Part shown: in pieces, positions 54,974 to 62,795 of the stretch | Layout of the letters: every line of letters begins with the position of its first letter | Numbering within the stretch: the stretch's first letter is position 1 | The notes under the pieces: model-generated | Database searches by the model: none | Seen by the model: only the letters and a program-made list of their open reading frames with translations | What the model was told of the DNA's origin: nothing | Program-made: the position numbers and the translations under genes | Source of the DNA: a virus | Direction: 5' to 3' (one strand) | IMG/VR virus record: IMGVR_UViG_3300044692_000046 | Span: 31,149 to 95,148 of that record | Length of the DNA: 64,000 bases

Positions 54974-55536
54974 CGGTCCATCGCCTCCACGGCGGGAAGT
55001 TGGGGCCACTCCACGGCGTCCAGCGCCGCCCTGTTGGCCTTCGGCATGTCCACCCACGGCTCGCCCAGGTGGTCGGCTCCCATCGCCGCCAGCGCCAGCG
55101 CGTCCGCTTCGTCGTTGCCGCCGTCGAACCAGCCGAAGCGCTTCGTGATCTCGCGGATCACGTCGTCCTTGCCAGCGTTCCCGCGGCCCGTCGCGTACCG
55201 GGCGCGGCAGGTTGGAGTCACCACGGCGTAGGCGATGCCGGCCTGGTCGAGGGCGTCCACGGTCAGCCACCACAGCCCCGCGCGGGACGTGGCGTGACCG
55301 GTCGTGCGGGTGTAGGCCAGTCCCTCGATCACCACGAACGGCTCGGTGGGGTCGATGAGCCTGCCGCCGGCGTTGACGTGGAACAGCACGGCATCACGCA
55401 TCCACCGCAGCCGCCGCAGCTCCGGCCACGAGTGGAGCTGGCCGGATGGACGGGCCACCTTCGCGGTGCGACTCTTGAAGGCCACCGCCGAGCAGGTCAG
55501 CGACAAGTCCACGCCGATCACGCGGTAGCCGGACAT
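54970..55536 (-). CDS. RuvC-like Holliday junction resolvase
   Basis: 188 residues. VIGVDLSLTCSAVA (first Asp), VVIEGLAYTRTTGHATSRA (Glu), AVVTPTCRARYATGRGNAGK and DVIREITKRFGWFDGGNDEA DALALA (terminal Asp pair) give the RNase H-like catalytic set of RuvC, with GKDDV typical of RuvC families. It resolves recombination or replication branches before packaging. ATGA coupling to the Gp37/Gp68 gene. Confidence 0.85.
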   Translation of the reverse strand: MSGYRVIGVDLSLTCSAVAFKSRTAKVARPSGQLHSWPELRRLRWMRDAVLFHVNAGGRLIDPTEPFVVIEGLAYTRTTGHATSRAGLWWLTVDALDQAGIAYAVVTPTCRARYATGRGNAGKDDVIREITKRFGWFDGGNDEADALALAAMGADHLGEPWVDMPKANRAALDAVEWPQLPAVEAMDR

Positions 55537-55613
55537 CAGTCGTCGCCTCCGACGTAGTAGCTGAGCAGCGTCACGAGGGCCGCGACGCCGACGAGAATCC
55601 AGACGACGATCAC
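55536..55613 (-). CDS. 25-residue membrane peptide
   Basis: GTG start overlapping the upstream stop (GTGA) and stop overlapping the resolvase start (TGATG). MIVVWILVGVAALVTLLSYY then VGGDD: one membrane span with a short acidic tail. Double coupling supports real translation. Confidence 0.5.
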   Translation of the reverse strand: MIVVWILVGVAALVTLLSYYVGGDD

Positions 55614-55744
55614 TGCACCCTCCGATCGATGAGGACATAGCGGATGAGCCCGTTGAGGACGCCCGCCAGTCCGAAGCCGGCAGCGATCAGCAGGGCGAAG
55701 CACAGCAGCGGGACGCCCACGTTCTCCGCGAGGAACAGCGGCAT
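55610..55744 (-). CDS. 44-residue membrane peptide
   Basis: ATG overlapping the HNH stop (TGATG). FLAENVGVPLLCFALLIAAG, FGLAGVLNGLIRYVLIDRRV. Two hydrophobic segments or one long span with a basic end. Paired with a 25-residue membrane peptide; they could be holin-like or envelope-associated. No evidence for either. Confidence 0.5.
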   Translation of the reverse strand: MPLFLAENVGVPLLCFALLIAAGFGLAGVLNGLIRYVLIDRRVQ

Positions 55745-56352
55745 CACGCCACCCCCGCCGGGGGCTCGTCGCAGTAGTTCCCGTCGTCGTCCAGCCACAC
55801 CGTGCCGACGTGCTTGAGGATCACCGGCACCTGCAGCGGGTCCTGGTTCTCGGTCAGCAGGAAGCCCAGCAGCCGATACCCGGACAGGTGCGGCTGGACC
55901 GCGTCGGTGGTCAGGTCATGGCAGTGCCTACACGCGTACAGCACGGCCGACGCCTTCGACTGGGCGATCTTCGCCTGACCGAACCGGCCGCCCGCCTTCT
56001 TGCCCTTGCGGTGGGCAGGATCGGTGGCTTGCCCCCAGCAGCCCTCCAGGCGGAGTTCGCAGTGCCCGCCGCTGCGCTTGGCGATGAGGCGGCGCGTCGC
56101 GTCCGGCACCGCGGGCTGCGGCCGAGACCGCAGCGGCGTAGCGCGGCGGGGAGCGGACTCCCGGACGCGAGCCCGGTAGTCTCGGACTGCCTCCGTGACC
56201 TTCGCCTTCCGGATCGCCTCCGCGCCCAGCGGCTTCAAGTCCCGTCGCAGCCGGTCCACATCAGCCGGGGACAGCACCCCATCACCCGACAGACGCACCG
56301 TGCCGTCCTCGGCTTCCTCAACCAGCACGCCGCAGATTTCGAACGCCTTCAT
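55744..56352 (-). CDS. HNH-type protein
   Basis: 202 residues, ATG from ATGA overlap. The C-terminal half has AKRSGGHCELRLEGCWGQAT, DPAHRKGKKAGGRFGQAKIA, SAVLYACRHCHDLTTDAV: a Cys pair, D-x-A-H-R and CxxCH, the pattern of a phage-type HNH domain. The N-terminal half is a separate helical/charged region (ADVDRLRRDLKPLGAEAIRK). Function as a nickase or recombination helper is possible; it neighbours RuvC-like and RecT genes. Confidence 0.75.
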   Translation of the reverse strand: MKAFEICGVLVEEAEDGTVRLSGDGVLSPADVDRLRRDLKPLGAEAIRKAKVTEAVRDYRARVRESAPRRATPLRSRPQPAVPDATRRLIAKRSGGHCELRLEGCWGQATDPAHRKGKKAGGRFGQAKIAQSKASAVLYACRHCHDLTTDAVQPHLSGYRLLGFLLTENQDPLQVPVILKHVGTVWLDDDGNYCDEPPAGVA

Positions 56353-56552
56353 CGGGTGTCCTCCTCCCCCAGCCCCAGCAGGCACAGCCGCGGGTCACAG
56401 GCCGGGTGCTCCCGGCCGGGGGTGATCGGGCAGCCGCACTCCGGGCAGGCGCCCGGCTCGCCCGGCGCGGACTCTTCGGGGTGATGCGGGCAGGTCGGCC
56501 CGAGCGGCAGGACGAAGCGGGAGCCGCCGTTGCGGTCCACGGTGTGCGTCAC
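56349..56552 (-). CDS. Small zinc-ribbon protein
   Basis: 67 residues. GPTCPHHPEESAPGEPGACP followed by ECGCPITPGREHPACDPRLC: six Cys and two His in the middle, probably one or two zinc sites. Coupled by ATGA on both sides. No family recognised. Confidence 0.55.
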   Translation of the reverse strand: MTHTVDRNGGSRFVLPLGPTCPHHPEESAPGEPGACPECGCPITPGREHPACDPRLCLLGLGEEDTR

Positions 56553-56944
56553 GACTCCTCACCGCCGTTCGGCGGCTCGATGCGGGCGGTGATGATCAGC
56601 CGGGTGCCCTCCGGGAAGTCGGACGCGAACGCCTTGAACCCGGGACCGGTACACAGGCCAGAGCCGGTAAGCGGACCGGCGCCGAACCAGAAGAGGTCGG
56701 GCAGCGTCCGCGTTCCGTGCACGCTCTCGTAGGGCGAGGTGGATGCGATGAGGACCCGCTCAGTCACCGGGTTGGCGGTGGACAGCACCTCGTTGGGCTT
56801 ATCGTGGCGGGTGCACGACCAGGCGGTGCCGTACTTCTTGACGTGCTCGGCCCGGTCACGCAGGCTGTCGAACTCCAGGAACGACACCTCCTGGCAGTGG
56901 GGTGTTGTGCAGTTGCGCCGCAGAGTGTTTCGCCGGCCCGCCAT
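56549..56944 (-). CDS. Unknown protein
   Basis: 131 residues, ATG overlapping the RecT stop (TGATG). RRNTLRRNCTTPHCQEVSFL, EFDSLRDRAEHVKKYGTAWS, CTRHDKP begin with a zinc-like CxxxxxC...CxxH set; the rest is beta-rich (TERVLIASTSPYESVHGTRT, FASDFPEGTRLIITARIE). Might be a DNA-repair accessory because it follows RecT, but there is no motif evidence. Confidence 0.6.
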   Translation of the reverse strand: MAGRRNTLRRNCTTPHCQEVSFLEFDSLRDRAEHVKKYGTAWSCTRHDKPNEVLSTANPVTERVLIASTSPYESVHGTRTLPDLFWFGAGPLTGSGLCTGPGFKAFASDFPEGTRLIITARIEPPNGGEES

Positions 56945-57855
56945 CACGCACCCCCGCCCGGCTGATCGGTGCCGGGAATGGTGGCCGTGTCGGGCCACTG
57001 CTCGCCGTCACTCGGCCCCTCCACCGCCTCGCCGTCGATGAAGTCGGTGACCTCGGCGGCGTCCGCACCCGGGTTCAGGTCCACCCGCACCCCGTCGTCT
57101 ACCGCGATGGCCTGCGCCAGCTCCGTGGACTTCGGCATGTACTTCGCCAGCTGGCGGACGCAGGTCTTCAGTGCCATGCCTTCGAAGTTCTCGACCCACG
57201 GCCCGAACAGCTGCTTCTCGCGGTTCCGGGGTGCGTACTCCTCGCGGTAGTTGAGCATCTCCCGCTGTGACATCACGATGAACGCGTGACCGCCGTTGGT
57301 GGTCTTCGCGATCGCGTAGTAGGCGACGGGCTTGCCGCGGTCCTCCAGCATGTTCGGCTTGTGCACCAGCCGGTCCGCCAGGCCGTAGTCCACGTCGAAC
57401 TCGTCGTTCTCGTACACGACTCGGGCGATCAGCGAGGCGACTTTGCCGGAGCGGTGCGCGAGTTCGATGTAGCCCTGGTAGCCGATGACCAGTTGCGCCT
57501 TGAAACCACCCTGCCAGCGGCCGTTGTCGTCCTTGTACAGCTTCGAGGTCCAGAACGGTAGCAGCCACGCATGACCCAGCACGCCGGGCCGTAGCCCAAG
57601 CTGCGCGCAGGTCATCAGGGAGCCCAGCACGCTGGCGCGCTCGCACTTCTCCAGGTTCTTCGTGGTGCGCAGCGCGGTCAGCGCGTCGCGGATCAGCTGG
57701 GTCGCCTCGGCGCCCTTCGGCATGGCCAACTGGTACTCGGCCTGCATCTTGACGATCTCGTCCTTGAGCGTCTTGATGGCCGGGTTGCCGTTGCCGTTCT
57801 CCCGGCGGGTGGCCAGAGCGGTACGCGCGTCGGGCTGTGCCTGACGGGTGCTCAT
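56944..57855 (-). CDS. recT: RecT-like single-strand annealing protein
   Basis: 303 residues. AYQLAMPKG in variant form (QAEYQLAMPKGAEATQLIRD), RASVLGSLMTCAQLGLRPGV, LGHAWLLPF, AQLVIGYQGYIELAHRSGKV, VYENDEFDVDYG and AFIVMSQREML are the conserved blocks of RecT/Redbeta-type annealing proteins. It binds single strands made by the YqaJ-type exonuclease encoded immediately upstream and promotes annealing. ATG overlaps the exonuclease stop (TGATG). Confidence 0.92.
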   Translation of the reverse strand: MSTRQAQPDARTALATRRENGNGNPAIKTLKDEIVKMQAEYQLAMPKGAEATQLIRDALTALRTTKNLEKCERASVLGSLMTCAQLGLRPGVLGHAWLLPFWTSKLYKDDNGRWQGGFKAQLVIGYQGYIELAHRSGKVASLIARVVYENDEFDVDYGLADRLVHKPNMLEDRGKPVAYYAIAKTTNGGHAFIVMSQREMLNYREEYAPRNREKQLFGPWVENFEGMALKTCVRQLAKYMPKSTELAQAIAVDDGVRVDLNPGADAAEVTDFIDGEAVEGPSDGEQWPDTATIPGTDQPGGGA

Positions 57856-58841
57856 CACAACTCCTCTTTCACGCCGAGGACCCGCTTGGCGGGCCGGCGG
57901 TAGGTCTCAGGGTCAGGAAGGTCGAAGCCGTGTTCGGCGGCGAGGTCGAGAACCATGCGCTGCCAGTCCACGGTGTTGCGCTGCTCGTCCCAGGTGACGA
58001 TCGGTCGCCCGTCGAGCAGCCCGACAGCGTGCTCCTTGAGCAGCGCCTTGAGCAGCACGCCCTCCGCCTCCTTGGCCTTCTTGGCGTCGGACTCGGCGGT
58101 GCGGTGCTTGCGGTAGCGGGCAACGATCTCGGCGGCCTCGGTGCCGTCTAGGTCGATCTCGGCGGCAGTGGGATGCGGGTACAGAGCTTTCAGGATCGCG
58201 TTGTCGCCTGCGCCCAGCGGCGGTTCCACGCCCTCCACGACGTGCTGGCGCCACCACTGACCCACCTGCGCTAGCAGCTCAGCTTCGATGCCGAGGTCAC
58301 GCTCAACGACGTGGTGGACGACGCCCATGCCGGCCACCAGGCCCACCACGTGCACCCGGTCGGCCAGCATCACCGACATCTGCCAGCGTGCCTGCAACTC
58401 GTAGGCCAGCGGGATCGAGTCCTCGGTCCAGCCCGCCGGAGCGCCGTAGCCGGAGGCGATGCCCGCGGTCTTGCATTCGACCAACTCGGCCAAGCCGTCC
58501 ACCGCGCCGTCCGGAGACGCCATCCGCCACCGGCGCACCGGGTCCCGGTACAGGCGGGCAGGAGTGCGCTCCACGGGCCGTCCGAGGATGACCGCGGCCT
58601 GACTGAGCAGCCACGGCTCCAGGTCATCGCCCAGCCTGGCCGCCGCCGACTGGCTCTCCTCGAACGGACGCCCGCCGGTCTTCTCCACCCACACCTCGTA
58701 CGGCGTGTCGTAGCCGGAAAACCCCAGCACCGAGGCGATGTCCGAGGCGCCAAGCCCGGCGCTGCGAGCATCGAGCCACTCCTCGCGGGTGGCTTCCCAG
58801 CCGATCACCGGCTGCGGGTCGGTAGACAGGATCGCGGTCAT
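57855..58841 (-). CDS. YqaJ-type recombination exonuclease
   Basis: 328 residues. TREEWLDARSAGLGASDIAS, VLGFSGYDTPYEVWVEK, ARLGDDLEPWLLSQ, then RMASPDGAVDGLAELVECKT (the D...E-x-K core) and LAYELQARWQMSVMLADRVH. This is the YqaJ/lambda-exo-like fold. It degrades one strand from duplex ends to feed RecT. The helical end (KKAKEAEGVLLKALLKE) is normal for the family. The pair makes a complete phage recombination system. Confidence 0.9.
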   Translation of the reverse strand: MTAILSTDPQPVIGWEATREEWLDARSAGLGASDIASVLGFSGYDTPYEVWVEKTGGRPFEESQSAAARLGDDLEPWLLSQAAVILGRPVERTPARLYRDPVRRWRMASPDGAVDGLAELVECKTAGIASGYGAPAGWTEDSIPLAYELQARWQMSVMLADRVHVVGLVAGMGVVHHVVERDLGIEAELLAQVGQWWRQHVVEGVEPPLGAGDNAILKALYPHPTAAEIDLDGTEAAEIVARYRKHRTAESDAKKAKEAEGVLLKALLKEHAVGLLDGRPIVTWDEQRNTVDWQRMVLDLAAEHGFDLPDPETYRRPAKRVLGVKEEL

Positions 58842-59014
58842 GCCGCACCCCAGTCCCCGTGCACCCGGTCATACCGAGCGTGGTCGTCGGTCAGCCACTC
58901 GTCGTGCAGAGCCGGGTCGGGGCAGCCGCCGTCCTCTGGAGTCCGGTTGCGGTCCAGAGCGCAGTGCTTGCAGGCGACGAACGGCGAGGTGGTGTAGGGC
59001 AGCGGCTCGGTCAT
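58838..59014 (-). CDS. 58-residue zinc-like protein
   Basis: MTEPLPYTTSPFVACKHCAL, DRNRTPEDGGCPDPALHDEW, LTDDHARYDRVHGDWGAA. CxxC...C-x(5)-H could bind one zinc ion. ATG overlaps the upstream stop (ATGA) and stop overlaps the exonuclease start. No family recognised. Confidence 0.55.
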   Translation of the reverse strand: MTEPLPYTTSPFVACKHCALDRNRTPEDGGCPDPALHDEWLTDDHARYDRVHGDWGAA

Positions 59015-59325
59015 CGCTGAACCCCCCAGTCGATCTGCGCGTCCAGTTCACGCCAGTTGGTTTCGGCGACCAGCCGCCCGGCGCGCTCGTCCATGGCGCG
59101 GCGCACCGCCGCGTGGTACAGGTCCACGGGCTCGACGAGGCGGGCCTGCTTGACCGGCGGGTCGTTGACGTAGGCGCGGGCAACAAGCCGACCCAGGCGC
59201 GCCGCGCAGCGCCCGATCCGCTGGGCGTTCAGCACCAGCAGGATCACCGTGCCGTCGAAGCCAACCGCGCCGGTGAAGCCGGCGATCGCGGTGTGCCGGT
59301 GGCACCACAGCATCAGCCAGGTCAT
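59011..59325 (-). CDS. Unknown small protein
   Basis: 104 residues. MTWLMLWCHRHTAIAGFTGA, VILLVLNAQRIGRCAARLGR, LVARAYVNDPPVKQARLVEP, VDLYHAAVRRAMDERAGRLV. The N-terminus is moderately hydrophobic and the rest is helical. Coupled by ATGA to neighbours. No family recognised. Confidence 0.6.
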   Translation of the reverse strand: MTWLMLWCHRHTAIAGFTGAVGFDGTVILLVLNAQRIGRCAARLGRLVARAYVNDPPVKQARLVEPVDLYHAAVRRAMDERAGRLVAETNWRELDAQIDWGVQR

Positions 59326-59492
59326 CGCGCACCCGCCTTGGCCTTGAGCACGCCGACCAGACCGCGAACGAAGACACTGCCGCCGACAACAAGGCCGGTC
59401 ACGCAGACGCCGATCGTGAAGCGCGGGTGCTGCGCCACGAACGCCACGGCGGCGAACATGGTGGAGTCGAAGAACCGGACGACCGCGGCCAT
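59322..59492 (-). CDS. 56-residue membrane protein
   Basis: MAAVVRFFDSTMFAAVAFVA, QHPRFTIGVCVTGLVVGGSV, FVRGLVGVLKAKAGAR. Two hydrophobic parts and a basic C-terminus. ATGA and TGATG overlaps at the ends. May be an envelope peptide; function unknown. Confidence 0.5.
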   Translation of the reverse strand: MAAVVRFFDSTMFAAVAFVAQHPRFTIGVCVTGLVVGGSVFVRGLVGVLKAKAGAR

Positions 59493-59707
59493 CAGGCGGC
59501 CCTCCCCTGCACGTTGCAGGCGTGCGCCCGCAGGTGCCGCAGCCGTGCGTGCCCCCGGGACATGTGGTGCGCCCCGTCGTCCGGGCAGTCCTGGCAGCCG
59601 GGCTCGTGGATCAGCCCGCCGGCCACCAGCACCTCATCGGAGTCGGTGAGCGGGCCGAGGATGAACGGTGCGTCGGCGGTGATGTCGGTGGTGTCGATGA
59701 GCCTCAC
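59492..59707 (-). CDS. Small zinc-finger protein
   Basis: 71 residues. EPGCQDCPDDGAHHMSRGHA, RLRHLRAHACNVQGRAA: CxxC followed by several His and a Cys, similar in style to small finger proteins. The N-terminal 30 residues are strands (DTTDITADAPFILGPLTDSD). Coupled at both ends. No function assigned. Confidence 0.6.
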   Translation of the reverse strand: MRLIDTTDITADAPFILGPLTDSDEVLVAGGLIHEPGCQDCPDDGAHHMSRGHARLRHLRAHACNVQGRAA

Positions 59708-59991
59708 GACGACTCACCGCCCGCCTGCTGGTCGATCCATTCGCCGGCCGTGACATCCCGGATGGTGCGGATGTCCTCCTCAGCGGCGGCGAGCATCAGC
59801 AGCCAGCGCCCGTCGAACTCGCCGTGTATGGTGATGCGCCGGATGTGGCCGACCCGGTTGATGACCGGACTGAACAGCCCGATGCCTTCCGGAGGGGGCA
59901 GGATCAGCTGGTGGCCTTGGATGCGCTCGACGTGCCCGGTCTGCCACGTGATCTCGTAGGTGCGCAGCGGGCCGTAGTCGTGGTCGATCAT
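59704..59991 (-). CDS. Unknown small beta protein
   Basis: 95 residues. DHDYGPLRTYEITWQTGHVE, RIQGHQLILPPPEGIGLFSP, VGHIRRITIHGEFDGRWLLM. Mostly beta strands with one helix near the end (AAAEEDIRTI). No Cys and no membrane span. Coupled by ATGA. Confidence 0.6.
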   Translation of the reverse strand: MIDHDYGPLRTYEITWQTGHVERIQGHQLILPPPEGIGLFSPVINRVGHIRRITIHGEFDGRWLLMLAAAEEDIRTIRDVTAGEWIDQQAGGESS

Positions 59992-60182
59992 CGGGTCTCA
60001 CCCCCGGCAAGCGCCGCCCAGCCTTCGGCGTACAGGTCGTTGATGAGCCGTCGGGCCACGACCACGCGGGTGCGGTAGCGGCGGTGGTAGCGGTGCGCGC
60101 CGTGGGTGTGCCGGGGGCGGTGGTGGCGCCACTCGCGGCGCATCCACCGCGCCAGCTCGATGTACAGCAGCAGGCGGAACAT
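59988..60182 (-). CDS. 64-residue His/Arg-rich protein
   Basis: MFRLLLYIELARWMRREWRH, HRPRHTHGAHRYHRRYRTRV, VVARRLINDLYAEGWAAL. Hydrophobic start then a strongly basic His/Arg stretch. Could bind nucleic acid or membrane. ATG overlaps the upstream stop (TGATG). Confidence 0.55.
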   Translation of the reverse strand: MFRLLLYIELARWMRREWRHHRPRHTHGAHRYHRRYRTRVVVARRLINDLYAEGWAALAGGETR

Positions 60183-60466
60183 CAGCGGGCACCTTCCTCG
60201 GTCAGGAACTGATGGACCCAGCACTCGCGCTTCCCGCTGAACGGGCTCTTGCCGAGACGGGCGAGAACCTCACCAGTCCGCTTGTCGCGCACCTGGATCC
60301 ACTGCCAGCCCGCCCGGTCCCGCTGCTCCAGCCATGCCGAGATCGGCTTGTGGTGGGCGCGGCCGGTGCGCTCCCGGCCCTCGGCGTCCACGCCCCGGTA
60401 CAGGAGAGTCGGGTTGCGGCCCGCAAAGAACAGGTCGCGGTAGGTCGTCTCTGCGGTGATCCTCAC
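60182..60466 (-). CDS. Unknown small protein
   Basis: 94 residues from GTG (GTGA overlap). TTYRDLFFAGRNPTLLYRGV, KPISAWLEQRDRAGWQWIQV, RDKRTGEVLARLGKSPFSGK. Alternating helix and strand; the end is basic and aromatic. No family recognised. Confidence 0.6.
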   Translation of the reverse strand: MRITAETTYRDLFFAGRNPTLLYRGVDAEGRERTGRAHHKPISAWLEQRDRAGWQWIQVRDKRTGEVLARLGKSPFSGKRECWVHQFLTEEGAR

Positions 60467-60726
60467 CGGGCACCTCCCTGACGGAGCAGCGAGTACGAGT
60501 GGGTGTGACGGTGCAGCGCGTCATGCACCAGCCGGGCACGCTCCGCGGCCTTCTCGGAGCCGTAGCGCAGCGGCAGTGTCGTCCGCTCCCCGGTCGCCCG
60601 TTCGGTGGCGAGGATCTGCCAGTAGGGGCGGCGCAGCTGCTTGTCCAGCCAGTGCTTGAGCGCGCCGACCGAGCCGCCGAGGACGAGCACGACCGCGATC
60701 GCGAACAGTTCGGGGGCGTGGCTCAT
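60463..60726 (-). CDS. Small membrane-anchored protein
   Basis: 87 residues from ATG at 60724-60726. The N-terminal span FAIAVVLVLGGSVGALKHWL is followed by a soluble part (RRPYWQILATERATGERTTL, YGSEKAAERARLVHDALHRH). An N-terminal anchor plus cytoplasmic domain. Role unknown. Confidence 0.55.
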   Translation of the reverse strand: MSHAPELFAIAVVLVLGGSVGALKHWLDKQLRRPYWQILATERATGERTTLPLRYGSEKAAERARLVHDALHRHTHSYSLLRQGGAR

Positions 60727-60914
60727 CGCGCACCATCCAGGTACGCGGCGGCGGCCTTCTGTGCGTGCGGGTCCACCCAGCCAGGGATTTGCTCCGCGAC
60801 CCGTGCTTCGCCTTCCAGCCAAGCGGCGACGTGCAGCTCCCACTCAGTCTCGGTCGCCAGCGCGTCTTCCCGGATCAGGCGGGCGGCCTCGCGCATCTGC
60901 TCGGCGGGGCTCAT
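60723..60914 (-). CDS. Small helical protein
   Basis: 63 residues. MSPAEQMREAARLIREDALA, TETEWELHVAAWLEGEARVA, EQIPGWVDPHAQKAAAAYLD. Nearly all helix; the pattern REAARLIRE...WL..EA resembles short proteins frequent in actinophages. Coupled at both ends by ATGA. Confidence 0.6.
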   Translation of the reverse strand: MSPAEQMREAARLIREDALATETEWELHVAAWLEGEARVAEQIPGWVDPHAQKAAAAYLDGAR

Positions 60915-61126
60915 GACGCACCGCCCCAGCGCTGGCACATGACCTCGTCACTCGGGTCGGCGGTGAAGAACGACCCGTCCGAGAGCTTGATGACCATCTG
61001 GTTCGACGGCGGGGTGGTCTCGATCGCCGTCACACGGACCCAAAGGCTGTCGTCGGTCTTGACCTCGAATCCCGGCTTGATGAAGGTCGCTTGCCGGAAC
61101 AGTGGAGGCAGGTAGGTCTGCGTCAT
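60911..61126 (-). CDS. Unknown small beta protein
   Basis: 71 residues from ATG at 61124-61126. FIKPGFEVKTDDSLWVRVTA, IETTPPSNQMVIKLSDGSFF. A five-strand type barrel without Cys clusters; it is similar in layout to the two proteins at 61751-62352. No function assigned. Confidence 0.6.
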   Translation of the reverse strand: MTQTYLPPLFRQATFIKPGFEVKTDDSLWVRVTAIETTPPSNQMVIKLSDGSFFTADPSDEVMCQRWGGAS

Positions 61127-61518
61127 GACGCACCGCCTTGAGCCTCGGCCAGCTCCCGCAGGTAGCTGTCGGCGATGCGGTCGAAGTCGAGCGCGACACC
61201 CTGCGCGGATCGGCAGTACGGCCAGCCGGGCTCCGGCAGCTTCGCCTCGATCAGTGCCCACACCCGGCCGATCAGCCGCCCCGCCTCCAGCGGATCCGAC
61301 CACCGCTGCTCCACCGCCGAGCGCACCGCCTCCCGGGCGTCAGACAGCGACGGCCCGGCGTTGCGGGACTCCAGCAGCAGTGCCGCCGCCGCCCGGATCA
61401 CCTCCACCGCCGACGGGGTAGGAACGGGCTGATCGGGGTGCTGGTGCATCCAGGCCACCGCGTGGCGGGCCTCGTCCACGTCGTGGACCCACTGCGGGTC
61501 GTGCAGCACGGCGGTCAT
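61123..61518 (-). CDS. Unknown helical protein
   Basis: 131 residues. HDVDEARHAVAWMHQHPDQP, SAVEVIRAAAALLLESRNAG, ARRSAVEQRWSDPLEAGRLI (in outline), RVWALIEAKLPEPGWPYCRS. Helical throughout. Coupled at both ends (ATGA). No family recognised. Confidence 0.6.
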   Translation of the reverse strand: MTAVLHDPQWVHDVDEARHAVAWMHQHPDQPVPTPSAVEVIRAAAALLLESRNAGPSLSDAREAVRSAVEQRWSDPLEAGRLIGRVWALIEAKLPEPGWPYCRSAQGVALDFDRIADSYLRELAEAQGGAS

Positions 61519-61754
61519 GACGCGCTCACCGCGATCCGCCAGTCCCGCCACACGCCCGACGCCATCGAGCCGTCCAGCGTGAAGCCCAGCGCGGTCGCCC
61601 ACAGCGACACGTCGGCGGTGTTCTCGGCCGTCAGGTACAGCTGCGAGCCCTGGAACCAGATGTTCGGCTGCGGGAGCTGCCACTCGGCGGCGAGGTCGTA
61701 CAGCGCGATAGCGACGCCGGAGTAGTCCCGCGGCTCCTGGGTGGCGGTGGTCAT
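61515..61754 (-). CDS. Unknown small protein
   Basis: 79 residues. DYSGVAIALYDLAAEWQLPQ, PNIWFQGSQLYLTAENTADV, SLWATALGFTLDGSMASGVW. An alpha/beta protein with GxxLxLTAE...DVxxWAxALG, a motif I associate with small actinophage proteins of unknown function. Coupled at both ends. Confidence 0.6.
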   Translation of the reverse strand: MTTATQEPRDYSGVAIALYDLAAEWQLPQPNIWFQGSQLYLTAENTADVSLWATALGFTLDGSMASGVWRDWRIAVSAS

Positions 61755-62164
61755 CGCGACTCACCCCGATCGGCCAACTGGTGCCGACGCTCCAGCCGCA
61801 GCGGTGCCAACTCGCGCAGAGCCCAGTCCGGCTTCAGCGAGGCGCCGCCCATGATTCGCTGCGCCGGAGCGAACTCCACACGCGGAGCCTCGTACTCCTC
61901 GTCGTCGGGGTCGCTGAGGTCGCGAGCGAACAGCAGCACGTCGCCCCACGCGCTACGGCCGATCCACAGGTCCCCGACCTGTGGCGGCCACTCGGCCGGA
62001 GCGGTCTGCTCGGTCGTTACCGCCGGAACCAGCGGCAGATCGACCCGCCCGTCGTGTGGCGTGCCAGGGATGGATATCGTCACCCAGAAGTCGTTGCTGT
62101 CGTGCACTCGGGCACCCTTGATGGTGATGTCCCGCAGTTCGCCGGGCTGGAAGTTGGCGGTCAT
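61751..62164 (-). CDS. Small beta protein, related to its upstream neighbour
   Basis: 137 residues. The start FQPGELRDITIKGARVHDSN, DFWVTISIPGT has the same strand arrangement as the protein at 62161-62352 (TVDIQIRGAQITEVDDYGTV). The rest adds an acidic loop (DLSDPDDEEYEAPRVEFAPA) and a basic tail. The two genes are probably distant paralogues. No function assigned. Confidence 0.6.
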   Translation of the reverse strand: MTANFQPGELRDITIKGARVHDSNDFWVTISIPGTPHDGRVDLPLVPAVTTEQTAPAEWPPQVGDLWIGRSAWGDVLLFARDLSDPDDEEYEAPRVEFAPAQRIMGGASLKPDWALRELAPLRLERRHQLADRGESR

Positions 62165-62352
62165 CGCGACTCACCCGCCTCAACGGGCTCGACCGTGACG
62201 CTCGGGGTCGAGGTGGCCACGGTGGCCTCGAAGACCTCGCCGGTCTCCTCATTCGAGTAGATGACGGTCACCGTGCCGTAGTCGTCGACCTCGGTGATCT
62301 GCGCGCCCCGAATCTGGATGTCGACGGTTCGGTAGGGGATGAGCGCACTCAT
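62161..62352 (-). CDS. Small beta protein, related to its downstream neighbour
   Basis: 63 residues. ALIPYRTVDIQIRGAQITEV, DDYGTVTVIYSNEETGEVFE. A minimal beta unit without metal-binding residues. Its D-I-x-I-x-G-A strand matches that of the protein at 61751-62164. Coupled at both ends (ATGA). Confidence 0.6.
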   Translation of the reverse strand: MSALIPYRTVDIQIRGAQITEVDDYGTVTVIYSNEETGEVFEATVATSTPSVTVEPVEAGESR

Positions 62353-62699
62353 CGCGACTCACCGCCGAACTCCCGCTCGTACCACGACTCCAACTCGGCG
62401 CGGATCACCGCGTCGTCCTCGCCGGCCTCACGCCAGCGGCACCCCAACTCCTGACCGGCCAAGCCGCCACCGTCGCCGTAGCACACGCCGCCGATCACGG
62501 GGCAGTTGGTGGACAGGGGCACGTCACCGTCGCTCTGCGGCGTGCTGGAGTGCACCTCGATCGAGCCAGAGTAGCCTCCGTACGCCGACCAGGACACGGC
62601 GCGGCCGGGGGCGATCAGCGCCCACAGGCGCATGTCGTTCTGGGTTGTGGTGGTGAACGTCGGCTGGTCGCTGGTGACCTTGCTATCGTTCTGACTCAC
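62349..62699 (-). CDS. Unknown protein
   Basis: 116 residues from GTG with GGAAGGAG upstream. NDMRLWALIAPGRAVSWSAY, GGYSGSIEVHSSTPQSDGDV, CYGDGGGLAGQELGCRWREA. The first half is strand-rich with a Cys pair (NCPVIGGVC). This is the first gene after two strong stem-loops, so it is the start of the operon of small genes to its left. Confidence 0.6.
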   Translation of the reverse strand: MSQNDSKVTSDQPTFTTTTQNDMRLWALIAPGRAVSWSAYGGYSGSIEVHSSTPQSDGDVPLSTNCPVIGGVCYGDGGGLAGQELGCRWREAGEDDAVIRAELESWYEREFGGESR

Positions 62700-62732
62700 G
62701 GGACCTGCTCCTTCCATGTGGTCTGGTCCCCA

Positions 62733-62769
62733 GGCCCCACCCCTGGGATCTGCGGTCCCGGGTGGGGCC
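62733..62769 (-). terminator. Stem-loop 1 upstream of the small-gene operon
   Basis: Perfect 10-pair stem GGCCCCACCC / GGGTGGGGCC with a 17-base loop. It lies 33 bases upstream of the GTG at 62699. With the neighbouring stem-loop it separates the ParB-like gene from the following operon. Confidence 0.6.
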
Positions 62770-62795
62770 GATCTCTGTCTGGACTTGTGGTTCCG

